Shown: positions 5,862-14,242, numbered from the stretch's first letter. The stretch: DNA of 14,526 nucleotides from CAZNJQ01 sp964573545 (GCA_964573545.1 CAZNJQ010000016.1:1-14526), one strand, 5' to 3'. The notes: generated by a model not told the origin, from the letters alone. Numbers and translations are program-made.

Positions 5862-6185
5862 ATGGCACATACAGACGTTAAGGACCAGGATTTTCTTGAG
5901 TTCGTTGTGAAGTCGCTCGTCGATAAGCCGGATGTGGTCAAAGTGAACCGAACCGTCGATGAGATGGGGGTTCTCCTCACGCTTGATGTCGATGCGGGGG
6001 ATATGGGTACGGTTATCGGACGAAGCGGCGCTACCGCAAAAGCCATCAGGACACTCTTACGGGTTGTCGGCTTGAGGAATAACGCGCGGGTTAATTTAAA
6101 AATCAATGAACCGGAGGGCGGAAAGCGTTCTCGTACCGGCGCCGCGGCAGATGTGGACCAGGCGATGGAGGATTTGAAGCTTTAA
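5862..6185 (+). CDS. khpA: KH-domain RNA-binding protein KhpA
   Basis: A 107-aa protein of the KhpA (YlqC) family, a small single-KH-domain RNA binder. In Gram-positive bacteria KhpA pairs with KhpB and affects RNA stability and cell division. The N-terminal FLEFVVKSLVDKPDVVKVNR and the KH motif VIGRSGATAKAIRTLLRVVG, with the GxxG loop at Gly53-Gly56, are diagnostic. Residues after about 85 (GGKRSRTGAAADVDQAMEDL) are a tail beyond the KH fold, longer than in the roughly 75-80-aa Firmicutes form. ATG 5862 is the first in-frame start and begins a typical N-terminus. The gene is transcribed from the consensus promoter upstream and is often found between rpsP and rimM/trmD; here rpsP is separated by a reversed island and rimM is missing, while trmD follows after 82 bases. 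Confidence 0.92.
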   Translation: MAHTDVKDQDFLEFVVKSLVDKPDVVKVNRTVDEMGVLLTLDVDAGDMGTVIGRSGATAKAIRTLLRVVGLRNNARVNLKINEPEGGKRSRTGAAADVDQAMEDLKL

Positions 6186-6207
6186 AACTTTCCGGCTTTT
6201 ACAACAG

Positions 6208-6239
6208 AATCCCTTGCAATCGTGCCGGGGATTTTGTTT
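6208..6239 (+). terminator. Possible weak terminator after khpA
   Basis: AATCCC (6208-6213) pairs with GGGATT (6228-6233) around a 14-base loop, followed by TTGTTTTT. The stem is short and the loop large, and the T-rich tail also forms the -35 of the trmD promoter, so termination may be only partial. Confidence 0.35.
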
Positions 6240-6261
6240 TTACTGCGACATTTGCTATCTT
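6234..6261 (+). promoter_or_regulatory. Promoter of trmD (leaderless)
   Basis: TTGTTT (6234-6239) and TATCTT (6256-6261) are 16 bp apart, with a TG at 6253-6254 making an extended -10 (TGCTATCTT). The ATG at 6268 lies 7 bases past the -10, at the expected start of transcription. No Shine-Dalgarno is present. The layout is the same as at rpsP. Confidence 0.55.
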
Positions 6262-6267
6262 TTGTTC

Positions 6268-6909
6268 ATGCTTCGATTTCATATTCTAACCCTTTTCCCG
6301 GAGAGCTTTTCATATCTTTCGCAATCCATCATCGGGCGCGCGCAAAAACGGAAAAAAATTTCCGTTTCACTATATGCTATCCGCGATTTCACGACGGATA
6401 AGCATCGCACAACGGATGACAAGCCGTACGGCGGAGGCCCCGGTATGGTGCTCAAAGCGGAACCGATCCTTCGCGCTGTCAAAAAGATCAAAGGAAAGAA
6501 AAAAGGATTCAAAGTGATCGTGTTTGCGACGGACGGCAAGCAGTTCACGAATGGGTATGCGCAGAAATTACTTCACCGCTCTCGCGACATTATTTTGATA
6601 GCAGGCCACTACGAAGGAGTTGATGAGCGCGTCGTGAAAGCGCTTAAGGCGGAGAAGATTTCTATAGGTTCATATGTGCTCTCCGGCGGGGAATTGCCCG
6701 CGATGGTGGTCGTCGATGCTATTGCGCGCCGCATTCCAGGCGTGTTGGGTAAAACAGAGTCTCTTGAAGAACTCCGCGTGTCGTCTCCGGAAGTGTATAC
6801 GCGGCCGGAATCATTTATGTTCGGGAAGAAAACATATTCGGTTCCCAAAGTGCTCCTCTCGGGGCATCATAAAAAGATAGATGCGTGGCGCGCTCAAAAG
6901 AGGAGATAG
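6268..6909 (+). CDS. trmD: tRNA (guanine37-N1)-methyltransferase, short variant
   Basis: A 213-aa SPOUT-class enzyme that methylates G37 of tRNA with S-adenosylmethionine, preventing frameshifting. Family blocks are clear: LFPESFSYLSQSIIGRA, RDFTTDKHRTTDDKPYGGGP, the knot segments AGHYEGVDERV and SYVLSGGELPAMVVVDAIAR, then IPGVLG and YTRPE. Arg154 aligns with the catalytic Arg154 of the E. coli/H. influenzae enzyme. Two things are odd. The DSF block holding catalytic Asp169 is replaced by SLEELRV and the loop to YTRP is about four residues shorter; the conserved Asp in IGDYVL is Ser135. The protein also stops soon after SGHHKKIDAWR, lacking the roughly 40-residue C-terminal helical part of the 255-aa E. 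coli enzyme that contacts tRNA. ATG 6268 gives the canonical N-terminus; an upstream TTG at 6214 is not favoured. rimM and rplS, the usual partners, are not adjacent. Confidence 0.92.
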   Translation: MLRFHILTLFPESFSYLSQSIIGRAQKRKKISVSLYAIRDFTTDKHRTTDDKPYGGGPGMVLKAEPILRAVKKIKGKKKGFKVIVFATDGKQFTNGYAQKLLHRSRDIILIAGHYEGVDERVVKALKAEKISIGSYVLSGGELPAMVVVDAIARRIPGVLGKTESLEELRVSSPEVYTRPESFMFGKKTYSVPKVLLSGHHKKIDAWRAQKRR

Positions 6910-6942
6910 GTTGGTTCTTGTGTGCCTCCCGGGTTATCCACC

Positions 6943-6970
6943 TTGACATTTATTCCTGCTCATATATAAT
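6943..6970 (+). promoter_or_regulatory. Consensus promoter of rpoBC
   Basis: TTGACA (6943-6948) and TATAAT (6965-6970) match consensus exactly, 16 bp apart. The predicted start is about 6977-6978, which gives a leader of about 226 bases before the rpoB ATG at 7204. This is the longest leader in the window by far. Confidence 0.85.
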
Positions 6971-7025
6971 AACCGACGATATTTCCTCTTGATTGAGTTA
7001 CGGCTGCTACGCCAGGAAAATAGAG

Positions 7026-7186
7026 TGCGGAACAAAAATCGGGCTTGTTTCGCAAGGGTTTTTAAGGTGCATGCGCTTTTGGAGGCGTACGCACAGTTTG
7101 ACGCGGCGTGTTTTTTTTAAAATTTTTAAATTAGCAAACGTGGCAATAAACCACCCGTCGTCGGTAACGGGTTTTTAAAATTGCCA
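7026..7186 (+). promoter_or_regulatory. Structured 5' leader of rpoB with three hairpins
   Basis: Three stem-loops fall in order in the predicted leader. P1: 7026-7035 pairs with 7045-7054, a 10-bp stem with one G-U, then GGG and T5. P2: 7067-7076 pairs with 7085-7094, with one mismatch and one G-U and loop TTTTGGAG; a T8 run follows at 7111-7118. P3: 7141-7147 pairs perfectly with 7180-7186 and encloses 7153-7158 with 7167-7172, which is followed by T4. The wobble pairs in P1 and P2 are possible only in the plus-strand RNA, which supports a transcribed structure. P1 and the inner part of P3 resemble weak terminators, so attenuation of rpoBC is plausible. I match it to no known riboswitch or protein-binding leader. 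Confidence 0.55.
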
Positions 7187-7203
7187 ACCTCCGCGGCGTG
7201 GGC

Positions 7204-10200
7204 ATGGCGGAGCTAACATCACAGTATTCACCTATGATGAAGAAAAAATATTTCTCGCGATATGTAAAACCTATCCTTACTCCGCCAAACCTGGTCGAGC
7301 TTCAACTTGAGTCATATCGACTCCTCATCACGGAAGGGCTTACGGAACTTTTCAAGGAGTTTTCTCCCATCTCCGACTATTCGGGGAAGAAGTTCGATCT
7401 TGCGTTCACGAAGTTCGAACTTACACCGCCGTCCTTCGACGAATTTTACGCGAAAGAAAATAAACTTACACTGGAATCTCCGCTTCGCGTGATGGTGAAG
7501 CTTAAAAACAAGACTCTCAGCACCGAGAAGGAGCAGGAGATATTCCTCGCCGATTTTCCGGCTATCACCGCCCACGGAACGTTCATTATAAACGGCAACG
7601 AGCGAGTCGTGGTCTCGCAGCTCGCGCGTTCATTCGGCGTATTTTTCGGCGAGCGGGAACTTAAGGGTAGAAAATACTTCGGCGCGAAGATCATCCCGGC
7701 CCGCGGCGCGTGGGTTGAGATAGAATCCGAGGCGGACGGCGCCCTCTATGTCCGTGTCGACAAAAAAAGAAAGATCCCGGTTACTTCGCTTCTTCGTGTG
7801 TTCGGAGAACTCAAGACAAACGGCGAGATATTCGACCTCTTCAAAGGGAATCCCTACGCAGTGCCGTATATTCAGGCATCGCTCGATAAAGATACCGCTA
7901 AAACACTCGATGAATCATATGTCGAGATCTATCGGCGATTGCGCGACGGAACGCTTGCTTCTTCCGACAATGCGAAAGATTTCATCGTGGCTCTCTTTAA
8001 TAAAGAGCGATACGATCTTTCTCCGGTTGGCCGCTACCGCTTCAACAAAATGTTCGATAAAGACACGGGGAAGAAAGAAATGGAGCGCAGAACGCTCTCT
8101 CTTCCTGATTTTGTCGCTGTTATCTCCCATATTATTACTCTTAACAACACACCAGGAGCGAAAGGAGACGATATCGACCATTTGGGCGTGCGGCGCGTAC
8201 GATTTATGGGCGAGATGTTGGGACAGCGGCTCCGCATGGGGCTTGCGCGCATGAAGCGCAATATTCAGGACCGGATGTCCACCATCGACCCGGAGACGAC
8301 GCTTCCTGTCCAGATCATCAACCCTCGGCCGCTTCAGACATCCATAAAAGAATTCTTTAATACGCACCAGCTCACGCAATACATGAACCAGAAGAATATT
8401 CTGGACGAGCTTGAACACATGCGGACGCTCTCCGCGCTGGGTCCCGGTGGGCTCACCCGCGAGCGTGCCGGATTCGAGGTGCGCGACGTGCATCCTTCGC
8501 ACTACGGCCGCGTGTGTCCTATTCACACGCCGGAAGGCCAGAGCATCGGTCTTATTTTGCGTCTCTCCGTCTACGCGCGAGTGAACGATTTCGGCATTAT
8601 CGAAACCCCGTACATTAAAGTTTCGAACGGAAAAGTCACCAAGGAGATAGTGTATCTGAACGCGCTTGAAGAAGAGAATTACAACATCGCTCACGCCGCC
8701 ATGAAGGTAAAAGAAGACGGCTTCTTTGCGGATGATTTCGTCGAGGTGCGCGCGAAAAACAAACCGGGCCAAGTCCGCCTTGTGAGCAAAAAGGAAGTCG
8801 ACCTTATAGATGTCGCTTCGAACCAGCCGTTTTCCGTCGCAACATCTCTCATACCGTTCCTTGAACACGATGACGCGAACCGCGCGCTCATGGGTTCAAA
8901 CATGCAGAAACAAGCGGTTCCGTGCATCATCCCGTGCCCGCCGGATGTCGCAACAGGCATAGAAGGGCGTGCGGCAAAAGACTCCGGGCGCGTCGTCGTC
9001 GCGGAAGAAGACGGCACGATTGCGGCCGTCGACGCGCGGAAAATCGTCGTGCAGAATGACAAAAAGAAAGAAAAGGAGTACACGCTCGTCAATTTCATAA
9101 AAACAAACGATGTCACGGCATTCCACCAGCGGCCGATCGTCTCTTTGGGGCAGAAAATCAAAAAAGGCGACGTGCTCTCCGACAGTTCATCGACGGTAGG
9201 AGGCGAGATCGCACTGGGGCAAAGCGTTCTTGTTGCATTCATGTCGTGGGGAGGTTCCAACTACGAAGACGCGATCATCATATCGGAGCGTCTTGTTCGC
9301 GACAAAGTATTCACCTCGCTCTATATCGACGAGTTTGAAGTGAATGTCCGCGATACGAAACTGGGGCCCGAGATCACGACGCACGATATCCCGAATGTCG
9401 GCGAAGGGAAACTCAAAAATCTCGACGAGGAGGGAATCGTCATGGTTGGCGCCGAAGTCGGCCCCAATGACATTCTTGTCGGAAAGATCACCCCGAAAGG
9501 AGAAGCGGAGCTTACTCCCGAGGAGCGTCTTCTTCGCTCGATTTTCGGCGAAAAAGCACGCGACGTGAAAGACACATCGCGGCGCATGGAACACGGCAAG
9601 AAGGGCCGCGTTGTCGGAGTGAAGGTGTTCTCGCGCGATAACGGCGACGAACTCGAATCAGGCACTATCAAGAGGATACACGTGCAGGTTGCGGAACTTC
9701 GGAATATCTCCGTCGGCGACAAGCTTGCCGGGCGGCACGGGAACAAAGGCGTCATCTCAAAAATCTTGCCCGTCGAAGAAATGCCATATCTTCCGAACGG
9801 AACTCCCATTGATGTGATTTTGACCCCGTTGGGTGTTCCGTCTCGTATGAACCTCGGGCAGATATTAGAGCTTCATCTCGGGCTCGCAGCCCACACGCTC
9901 GGCTACCAGGCAATCACGCCTCCGTTTTTGGGCGCAACCGAGGAGGAAATCCGCGAGGAGCTCAAAAAGGCGAATTTCAATGAAAATGGGAAAATAAAAC
10001 TCTATGACGGGCGGACGGGAGAGGCTTTCGAACAGGACATTGCCATCGGCTACATGTATATTCTGAAACTCCACCACATGGTCGAAGACAAGATCCACAT
10101 GCGTGCTATCGGCCCGTACTCTCTGATCCATCAGCAGCCGCTTGGCGGAAAGGCGCAAGGGGGTGGACAGCGGTTCGGAGAAATGGAGGTCTGGGCTCTT

Positions 10201-10431
10201 GAAGGATACGGAGCGGCGTACACGCTTCGCGAGATGCTCACGGTCAAGTCAGATGATATTGCCGGTCGGTCGGCGGCATTCGATGCGATTATTAAAGGGG
10301 ATGATATCGGTGAACAAAATCTTCCCGAGTCGTTCAATGTCATGGTGTACCATCTCAAAGGACTTGCGCTCGACGTTGAACTTCTGGGTGGTGATAAGCC
10401 ACCGTCCGCAAAGCCTGGTCTTTCTTCTTAA
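7204..10431 (+). CDS. rpoB: DNA-directed RNA polymerase subunit beta
   Basis: A 1075-aa beta subunit from ATG 7204; a GTG two codons upstream is possible, and the conserved KKYFSRYVKPIL block begins a few residues in. With beta prime it forms the active site of RNA polymerase. Recognisable regions include ADFPAITAHGTFIINGNERV and VVVSQLARSFGVFF in the N-terminal lobe; rifampicin cluster I (codons at 8371-8439); SALGPGGLTRERAGFEVRDV; NYEDAIIISERLV; GDKLAGRHGNKGVISKI with the active-site lysines; and the C-terminal GGQRFGEMEVWALEGYGA. It is shorter than E. coli RpoB (1342 aa), with no sign of the large lineage inserts. At rifampicin-contact positions it carries Asn at 516 and Thr at 529 (E. coli numbering). 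No Shine-Dalgarno is seen. rpoC follows after 12 bases. rplJ-rplL, the common upstream genes, are absent; trmD is upstream instead. Confidence 0.97.
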   Translation: MAELTSQYSPMMKKKYFSRYVKPILTPPNLVELQLESYRLLITEGLTELFKEFSPISDYSGKKFDLAFTKFELTPPSFDEFYAKENKLTLESPLRVMVKLKNKTLSTEKEQEIFLADFPAITAHGTFIINGNERVVVSQLARSFGVFFGERELKGRKYFGAKIIPARGAWVEIESEADGALYVRVDKKRKIPVTSLLRVFGELKTNGEIFDLFKGNPYAVPYIQASLDKDTAKTLDESYVEIYRRLRDGTLASSDNAKDFIVALFNKERYDLSPVGRYRFNKMFDKDTGKKEMERRTLSLPDFVAVISHIITLNNTPGAKGDDIDHLGVRRVRFMGEMLGQRLRMGLARMKRNIQDRMSTIDPETTLPVQIINPRPLQTSIKEFFNTHQLTQYMNQKNILDELEHMRTLSALGPGGLTRERAGFEVRDVHPSHYGRVCPIHTPEGQSIGLILRLSVYARVNDFGIIETPYIKVSNGKVTKEIVYLNALEEENYNIAHAAMKVKEDGFFADDFVEVRAKNKPGQVRLVSKKEVDLIDVASNQPFSVATSLIPFLEHDDANRALMGSNMQKQAVPCIIPCPPDVATGIEGRAAKDSGRVVVAEEDGTIAAVDARKIVVQNDKKKEKEYTLVNFIKTNDVTAFHQRPIVSLGQKIKKGDVLSDSSSTVGGEIALGQSVLVAFMSWGGSNYEDAIIISERLVRDKVFTSLYIDEFEVNVRDTKLGPEITTHDIPNVGEGKLKNLDEEGIVMVGAEVGPNDILVGKITPKGEAELTPEERLLRSIFGEKARDVKDTSRRMEHGKKGRVVGVKVFSRDNGDELESGTIKRIHVQVAELRNISVGDKLAGRHGNKGVISKILPVEEMPYLPNGTPIDVILTPLGVPSRMNLGQILELHLGLAAHTLGYQAITPPFLGATEEEIREELKKANFNENGKIKLYDGRTGEAFEQDIAIGYMYILKLHHMVEDKIHMRAIGPYSLIHQQPLGGKAQGGGQRFGEMEVWALEGYGAAYTLREMLTVKSDDIAGRSAAFDAIIKGDDIGEQNLPESFNVMVYHLKGLALDVELLGGDKPPSAKPGLSS

Positions 10432-10443
10432 TCTTCTATCACC

Positions 10444-13400
10444 ATGAGTACATCAACTACAAAAAATTTCCACTCGATCATGCTGAAACTCGCGTCTCCC
10501 GAGCGGATACGCGAATGGTCGCACGGGGAAGTCACTAAGGCGGAGACGATCAATTATCGTACGGGACGCAGCGAGCGTAACGGCCTTTTCGACGAGCGGA
10601 TATTCGGTCCCACGAAAGACTATGAATGTTACTGCGGAAAATACCGGCGCATCAGATATAAGAACATCATCTGTGAAAGATGCGGAGTCGAAGTGACGCG
10701 CTCGATCGTTCGCCGTGAACGGATGGGGCACATTGAGCTCGCAAGCCCTGTCGCGCATATCTGGTTTTTGCGCGGAATCCCGTCGCGCATCGGCCTTCTG
10801 CTCGGACTTTCGCTTACCGATGTCGAGAAAGTCGTGTATTTTGCGGGATATATCGTGACGAAAGTGCACGAGGATGAGAAGGTGCGTATCAGGAAAGACC
10901 TTGATTCCGAGTTCAAATCCAAACTGAAGATGGCGGAGAACGCGGAGCAGAAAGACAAGGTCAAAAAGCGCTTTTCGGAAGTCAACAAGGAACTTGAAAC
11001 CCTCAAAGAGGGAATCGTTCTCGACGAAGTCCTGTATCACAAATATTCCCTGAAATACGGGAGCGTGTTCGAGGCCGAGATCGGCGCAGAGGCCTTGTAT
11101 ACTATTTTCAAAAAACTCGACCTAAAAAAACTCATTAAGAATCTGGGTGAAGAAATCGAGAAAGCGCCTGCAATGGAACGGATAAAACTGCGCCGGCGCC
11201 TTTCTCTCGCAAAATCACTGCTCCACGCGAGCGTACGGCCGGAGTGGATGTTCCTTACGGTTATTCCGATTATTCCGCCCCAGCTCCGCCCGATGGTCGC
11301 GCTCGACGGCGGTCGCCATGCCACCTCGGACGTCAATGACTTGTACCGTCGCGTCATCAACCGGAACAACCGGCTCAAGAAACTAAAAGAACTGAACGCC
11401 CCCGATGTCATCTTGAGGAACGAAAAAAGAATTCTGCAGGAGGCAGTAGACTCCCTGATAGATAACGCGATGCGTCGCGGCGCCTCTCAGCCTTTGGCGC
11501 AGGCGCGCAAAAAGGTTCTGAAATCGGTTTCTGAAAACCTCAAAGGAAAGCAAGGCCTTTTCAGGCAGAATCTCTTGGGAAAGCGCGTAGATTATTCCGG
11601 CCGCTCGGTAATCGTCGTGGGACCGAACCTGAAGCTTTCCCAGTGTGGATTACCCAAGCACATGGCGCTTGAGCTTTTCCGCCCGTTTGTCATTTCCGAA
11701 ATCTTGAAGCGGGAACTCGCGTACAATATCAGGGGCGCAGGAAGGCTTATCGAAGAAGGGCTCCCCGAAGTATGGGCAATCCTTGAAGATGTGATAAAAG
11801 ACAAATATGTTCTCTTGAACCGCGCGCCGACCCTTCACCGTCTTGGTATCCAGGCGTTCAAGCCTATCCTTATTGAAGGAAACGCGATCGAGCTTCATCC
11901 GCTTGTTTGTCCCGCATTCAACGCGGACTTCGACGGCGACCAGATGGCGGTTCATGTGCCGCTCTCGAAAAAAGCGCAGGAAGAAGCGCGCGAAATCATG
12001 GCGGCGGATAAAAATATCTTTAAACCAGGCACAGGGCATCCGGTGGTAATTTCCAAGATGCTCGATATCACTCTGGGGACGTATTGGGTTACAAAGATTC
12101 TTCCGGGAGAAAAAGGAGAAGGCAAGATATTCTCTTCTCCAAATCTCGCCATTACCGCCTTTGACTTTGGCACCGTGAGCCTCCGGGCGCAGATAAAAGT
12201 TATGGCGACGGAGACGGCGAAATACGGAGACTTCAAAGGAAAAGTTTTCGAGACCTCGATCGGACGCTTGCTTTTCAACAGCGTGCTTCCCTCCGATTAT
12301 CTCTATGTCAACAAGGAAATAGACAAAGCGACGCTTTCCTCGATCATCGACGAGCTTATCACCCGGTATAGCCTTGAGCGGATCACGGAAATTCTCGACA
12401 AAGTCAAAAGTTTCGGCTTCAAATTCGCGACGCGTTCCGGTGTCACATGGAGCATGGACGACCTCACGCTCCCGAAAGAAAAAGAAGGCATCATCGGAAC
12501 TGCTCGCGCGAAAGAAAAAGAGATCATGAGCCAGTACGAAGAAGGATTGCTTTCCGACGAAGAGCGATATCGGATGATCATTGAAACGTGGGAGAAGGCG
12601 AAAGAAGACGTCACGAAGACGATCCCGGGGACGCTTACCAAGAACGGTTCTGTCCACGACATGTGGAAATCGGGCGCCAGAGGCTCGCTTGGCCCCATCA
12701 CGCAGATGATGGGCATGAAAGGAATTGTTATGAATACGGTCGGCGTTCCGATCGACTTCCCGATCATTTCCTCGTACAAGGAGGGTCTCTCGCCGATCGA
12801 ATACTTCATCACGACCCACGGCGCGCGAAAAGGATTGACTGACACCGCGCTCCAGACGGCAAAGGCGGGATATCTGACGCGCCGGCTTGTCGATGTCGCA
12901 CAAGATGTCGTCATCTCGGAAGATGATTGCGGAGACAAAGCGGGCCGCCGGGTATATCTCAAAAAGAACGTGTCGGGTATCGGCACATCGCTTGAAAAGG
13001 TCATTGCGGGACGGGTTGCGGCGGAAGATATTACGGCTCCGGACGGGACGATAATCGTCAAAAAGAAAGAAATTATCACGAAAAATGATGCGGCGAAAAT
13101 CGGCGAAGCGGGCATTGATGCAGTAGCAGTACGCAGTCCGCTCTCATGTAAGATGGAGCACGGGCTTTGCCAGGCATGCTACGGAGTCGACCTCGGCAGG
13201 AATGCGCTCGTCGCTCAAGGTGAGGCAGTCGGCGTCGTCGCCGCGCAGGCGATCGGTGAGCCGGGTACTCAGCTTACGATGCGCACGTTCCACCAAGGTG
13301 GTGTTACGGGTTCGGATATCACGAAAGGTTTGCCGCGCGTTGAAGAAGTTTTTGAACGCCGTATGCCTAAAAATCCTGCGGTTATCGCGCAAGACGACGG

Positions 13401-14049
13401 CGAAGTGCTTGAGATCAAGAGCCACAACAAAGAACAAATCATCGTAGTTCTGCCGTCTTCACCCGCGGCTGGAAAAAAGAAAGCAGGCGAGGCGGTTGAA
13501 TACAAGATTCCTTTTGGAAGAAACGCGATCGTTGCTCCGAAGGACAAAATTGAAAAGGGGATGCTTCTTACGGACGGTTCTGCTGATATCGGCGAGTTGT
13601 TCAAATTCAGTGGACGTGAGGCGACGGAGAATTACATTATCCATGAAGTTGAAAAGGTGTATGACCTTGAAGGTGCGTCGGTCGCACGGAAGCATATCGA
13701 AGTTATCGTCCGCCAGATGTTTGCACGAAGGCGCGTGAGAAGCGCCGGCGATACCAGTTTTTCTATGGGCGATATTGTCGAGACAAATCTGTTCAAAGAA
13801 GAAAATGAGCGCGTGCGCGGTCTGGGAGGAGAAGAGGCGAAAGGGGAACAAGCCGTCTTGGGCATCACGGAAGTTTCTCTGACTACGGCGAGCTTCCTTT
13901 CTTCGGCGTCATTCCAGCACACGACGCGGATTCTCATTCGCGCAGCGATACGCGGTGCGGTTGATACTCTGCGGGGGCTCAAAGAAAATGTTATAATTGG
14001 GAGGCTTATACCGGCGGGTACTGGGTTTCGGAAAAATTCGGGGAAATAA
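10444..14049 (+). CDS. rpoC: DNA-directed RNA polymerase subunit beta'
   Basis: A 1201-aa beta prime subunit. The first zinc site has Cys62, Cys64, Cys77 and Cys80 (YECYCGKYRR and IICERCGVEV). The catalytic loop NADFDGDQMAVHVPLS has Asp495, Asp497 and Asp499 holding the active-site Mg. The second zinc site has Cys829, Cys902, Cys909 and Cys912 (CKMEHGLCQACYG). The bridge helix and trigger loop are present: GAVGV-type region, then AAQAIGEPGTQLTMRTFHQGG, followed by VTGSDITKGLPRVEEVFE, a form closer to Thermus and Gram-positive enzymes than to E. coli. The E. coli trigger-loop insert is absent, which explains the shorter length than 1407 aa. ATG 10444 directly precedes a typical N-terminus. It has no Shine-Dalgarno and no obvious promoter of its own, and is surely co-transcribed with rpoB. 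Confidence 0.97.
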   Translation: MSTSTTKNFHSIMLKLASPERIREWSHGEVTKAETINYRTGRSERNGLFDERIFGPTKDYECYCGKYRRIRYKNIICERCGVEVTRSIVRRERMGHIELASPVAHIWFLRGIPSRIGLLLGLSLTDVEKVVYFAGYIVTKVHEDEKVRIRKDLDSEFKSKLKMAENAEQKDKVKKRFSEVNKELETLKEGIVLDEVLYHKYSLKYGSVFEAEIGAEALYTIFKKLDLKKLIKNLGEEIEKAPAMERIKLRRRLSLAKSLLHASVRPEWMFLTVIPIIPPQLRPMVALDGGRHATSDVNDLYRRVINRNNRLKKLKELNAPDVILRNEKRILQEAVDSLIDNAMRRGASQPLAQARKKVLKSVSENLKGKQGLFRQNLLGKRVDYSGRSVIVVGPNLKLSQCGLPKHMALELFRPFVISEILKRELAYNIRGAGRLIEEGLPEVWAILEDVIKDKYVLLNRAPTLHRLGIQAFKPILIEGNAIELHPLVCPAFNADFDGDQMAVHVPLSKKAQEEAREIMAADKNIFKPGTGHPVVISKMLDITLGTYWVTKILPGEKGEGKIFSSPNLAITAFDFGTVSLRAQIKVMATETAKYGDFKGKVFETSIGRLLFNSVLPSDYLYVNKEIDKATLSSIIDELITRYSLERITEILDKVKSFGFKFATRSGVTWSMDDLTLPKEKEGIIGTARAKEKEIMSQYEEGLLSDEERYRMIIETWEKAKEDVTKTIPGTLTKNGSVHDMWKSGARGSLGPITQMMGMKGIVMNTVGVPIDFPIISSYKEGLSPIEYFITTHGARKGLTDTALQTAKAGYLTRRLVDVAQDVVISEDDCGDKAGRRVYLKKNVSGIGTSLEKVIAGRVAAEDITAPDGTIIVKKKEIITKNDAAKIGEAGIDAVAVRSPLSCKMEHGLCQACYGVDLGRNALVAQGEAVGVVAAQAIGEPGTQLTMRTFHQGGVTGSDITKGLPRVEEVFERRMPKNPAVIAQDDGEVLEIKSHNKEQIIVVLPSSPAAGKKKAGEAVEYKIPFGRNAIVAPKDKIEKGMLLTDGSADIGELFKFSGREATENYIIHEVEKVYDLEGASVARKHIEVIVRQMFARRRVRSAGDTSFSMGDIVETNLFKEENERVRGLGGEEAKGEQAVLGITEVSLTTASFLSSASFQHTTRILIRAAIRGAVDTLRGLKENVIIGRLIPAGTGFRKNSGK

Positions 14050-14242
14050 GGAAGTAAGAAGTGCCGGCTATGTCCGGGACGGCTGTATTTTCCCCAACCC
14101 AATACGTAACTCTCAAAACCAACAGTGCCGCTTTCCCCGCCTCTCGTGACGGGACGCGACGATGCGCAGACGAATGACGGGTGAACGAGTTATGTACCGG
14201 GTGCTCAAAAAATATATTCGCTAACGCTCATTATTTTTTGGC
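14050..14242. other. Intergenic region between rpoC and dnaG
   Basis: 193 bases with no supported gene, tRNA or clear terminator. A small hairpin with CCGG arms (14064-14067 and 14074-14077) lies near the rpoC stop and is followed by a weak T-run, so it could be a poor terminator. Just before dnaG, CAAAAAATA (14206-14214) and TATTTTTTG (14232-14240) form a 9-bp inverted repeat around 17 bases, ending 2 bases before the dnaG ATG. No convincing -35/-10 pair was found for dnaG. Confidence 0.4.

Noticed and set aside
6993..7178. 61-codon open frame (TTG start) inside the rpoB leader
   Set aside because: It overlaps all three hairpins, has a TTG start with no ribosome site, and its translation has no protein-like pattern. 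It is better explained as untranslated structured leader.
7915..8868. 317-codon open frame antisense to rpoB
   Set aside because: Shadow of rpoB, which is unmistakable on the other strand; no start signals.
11650..12903. 417-codon open frame antisense to rpoC, with a 270-codon neighbour at 12303-13115
   Set aside because: These are shadows of a strongly conserved coding frame. Their Arg/Phe/Ser-rich translations lack any domain pattern.
14050..14242. tRNA or small RNA gene between rpoC and dnaG
   Set aside because: No cloverleaf, T-loop (GTTCRA) pattern or strong promoter/terminator pair was found.
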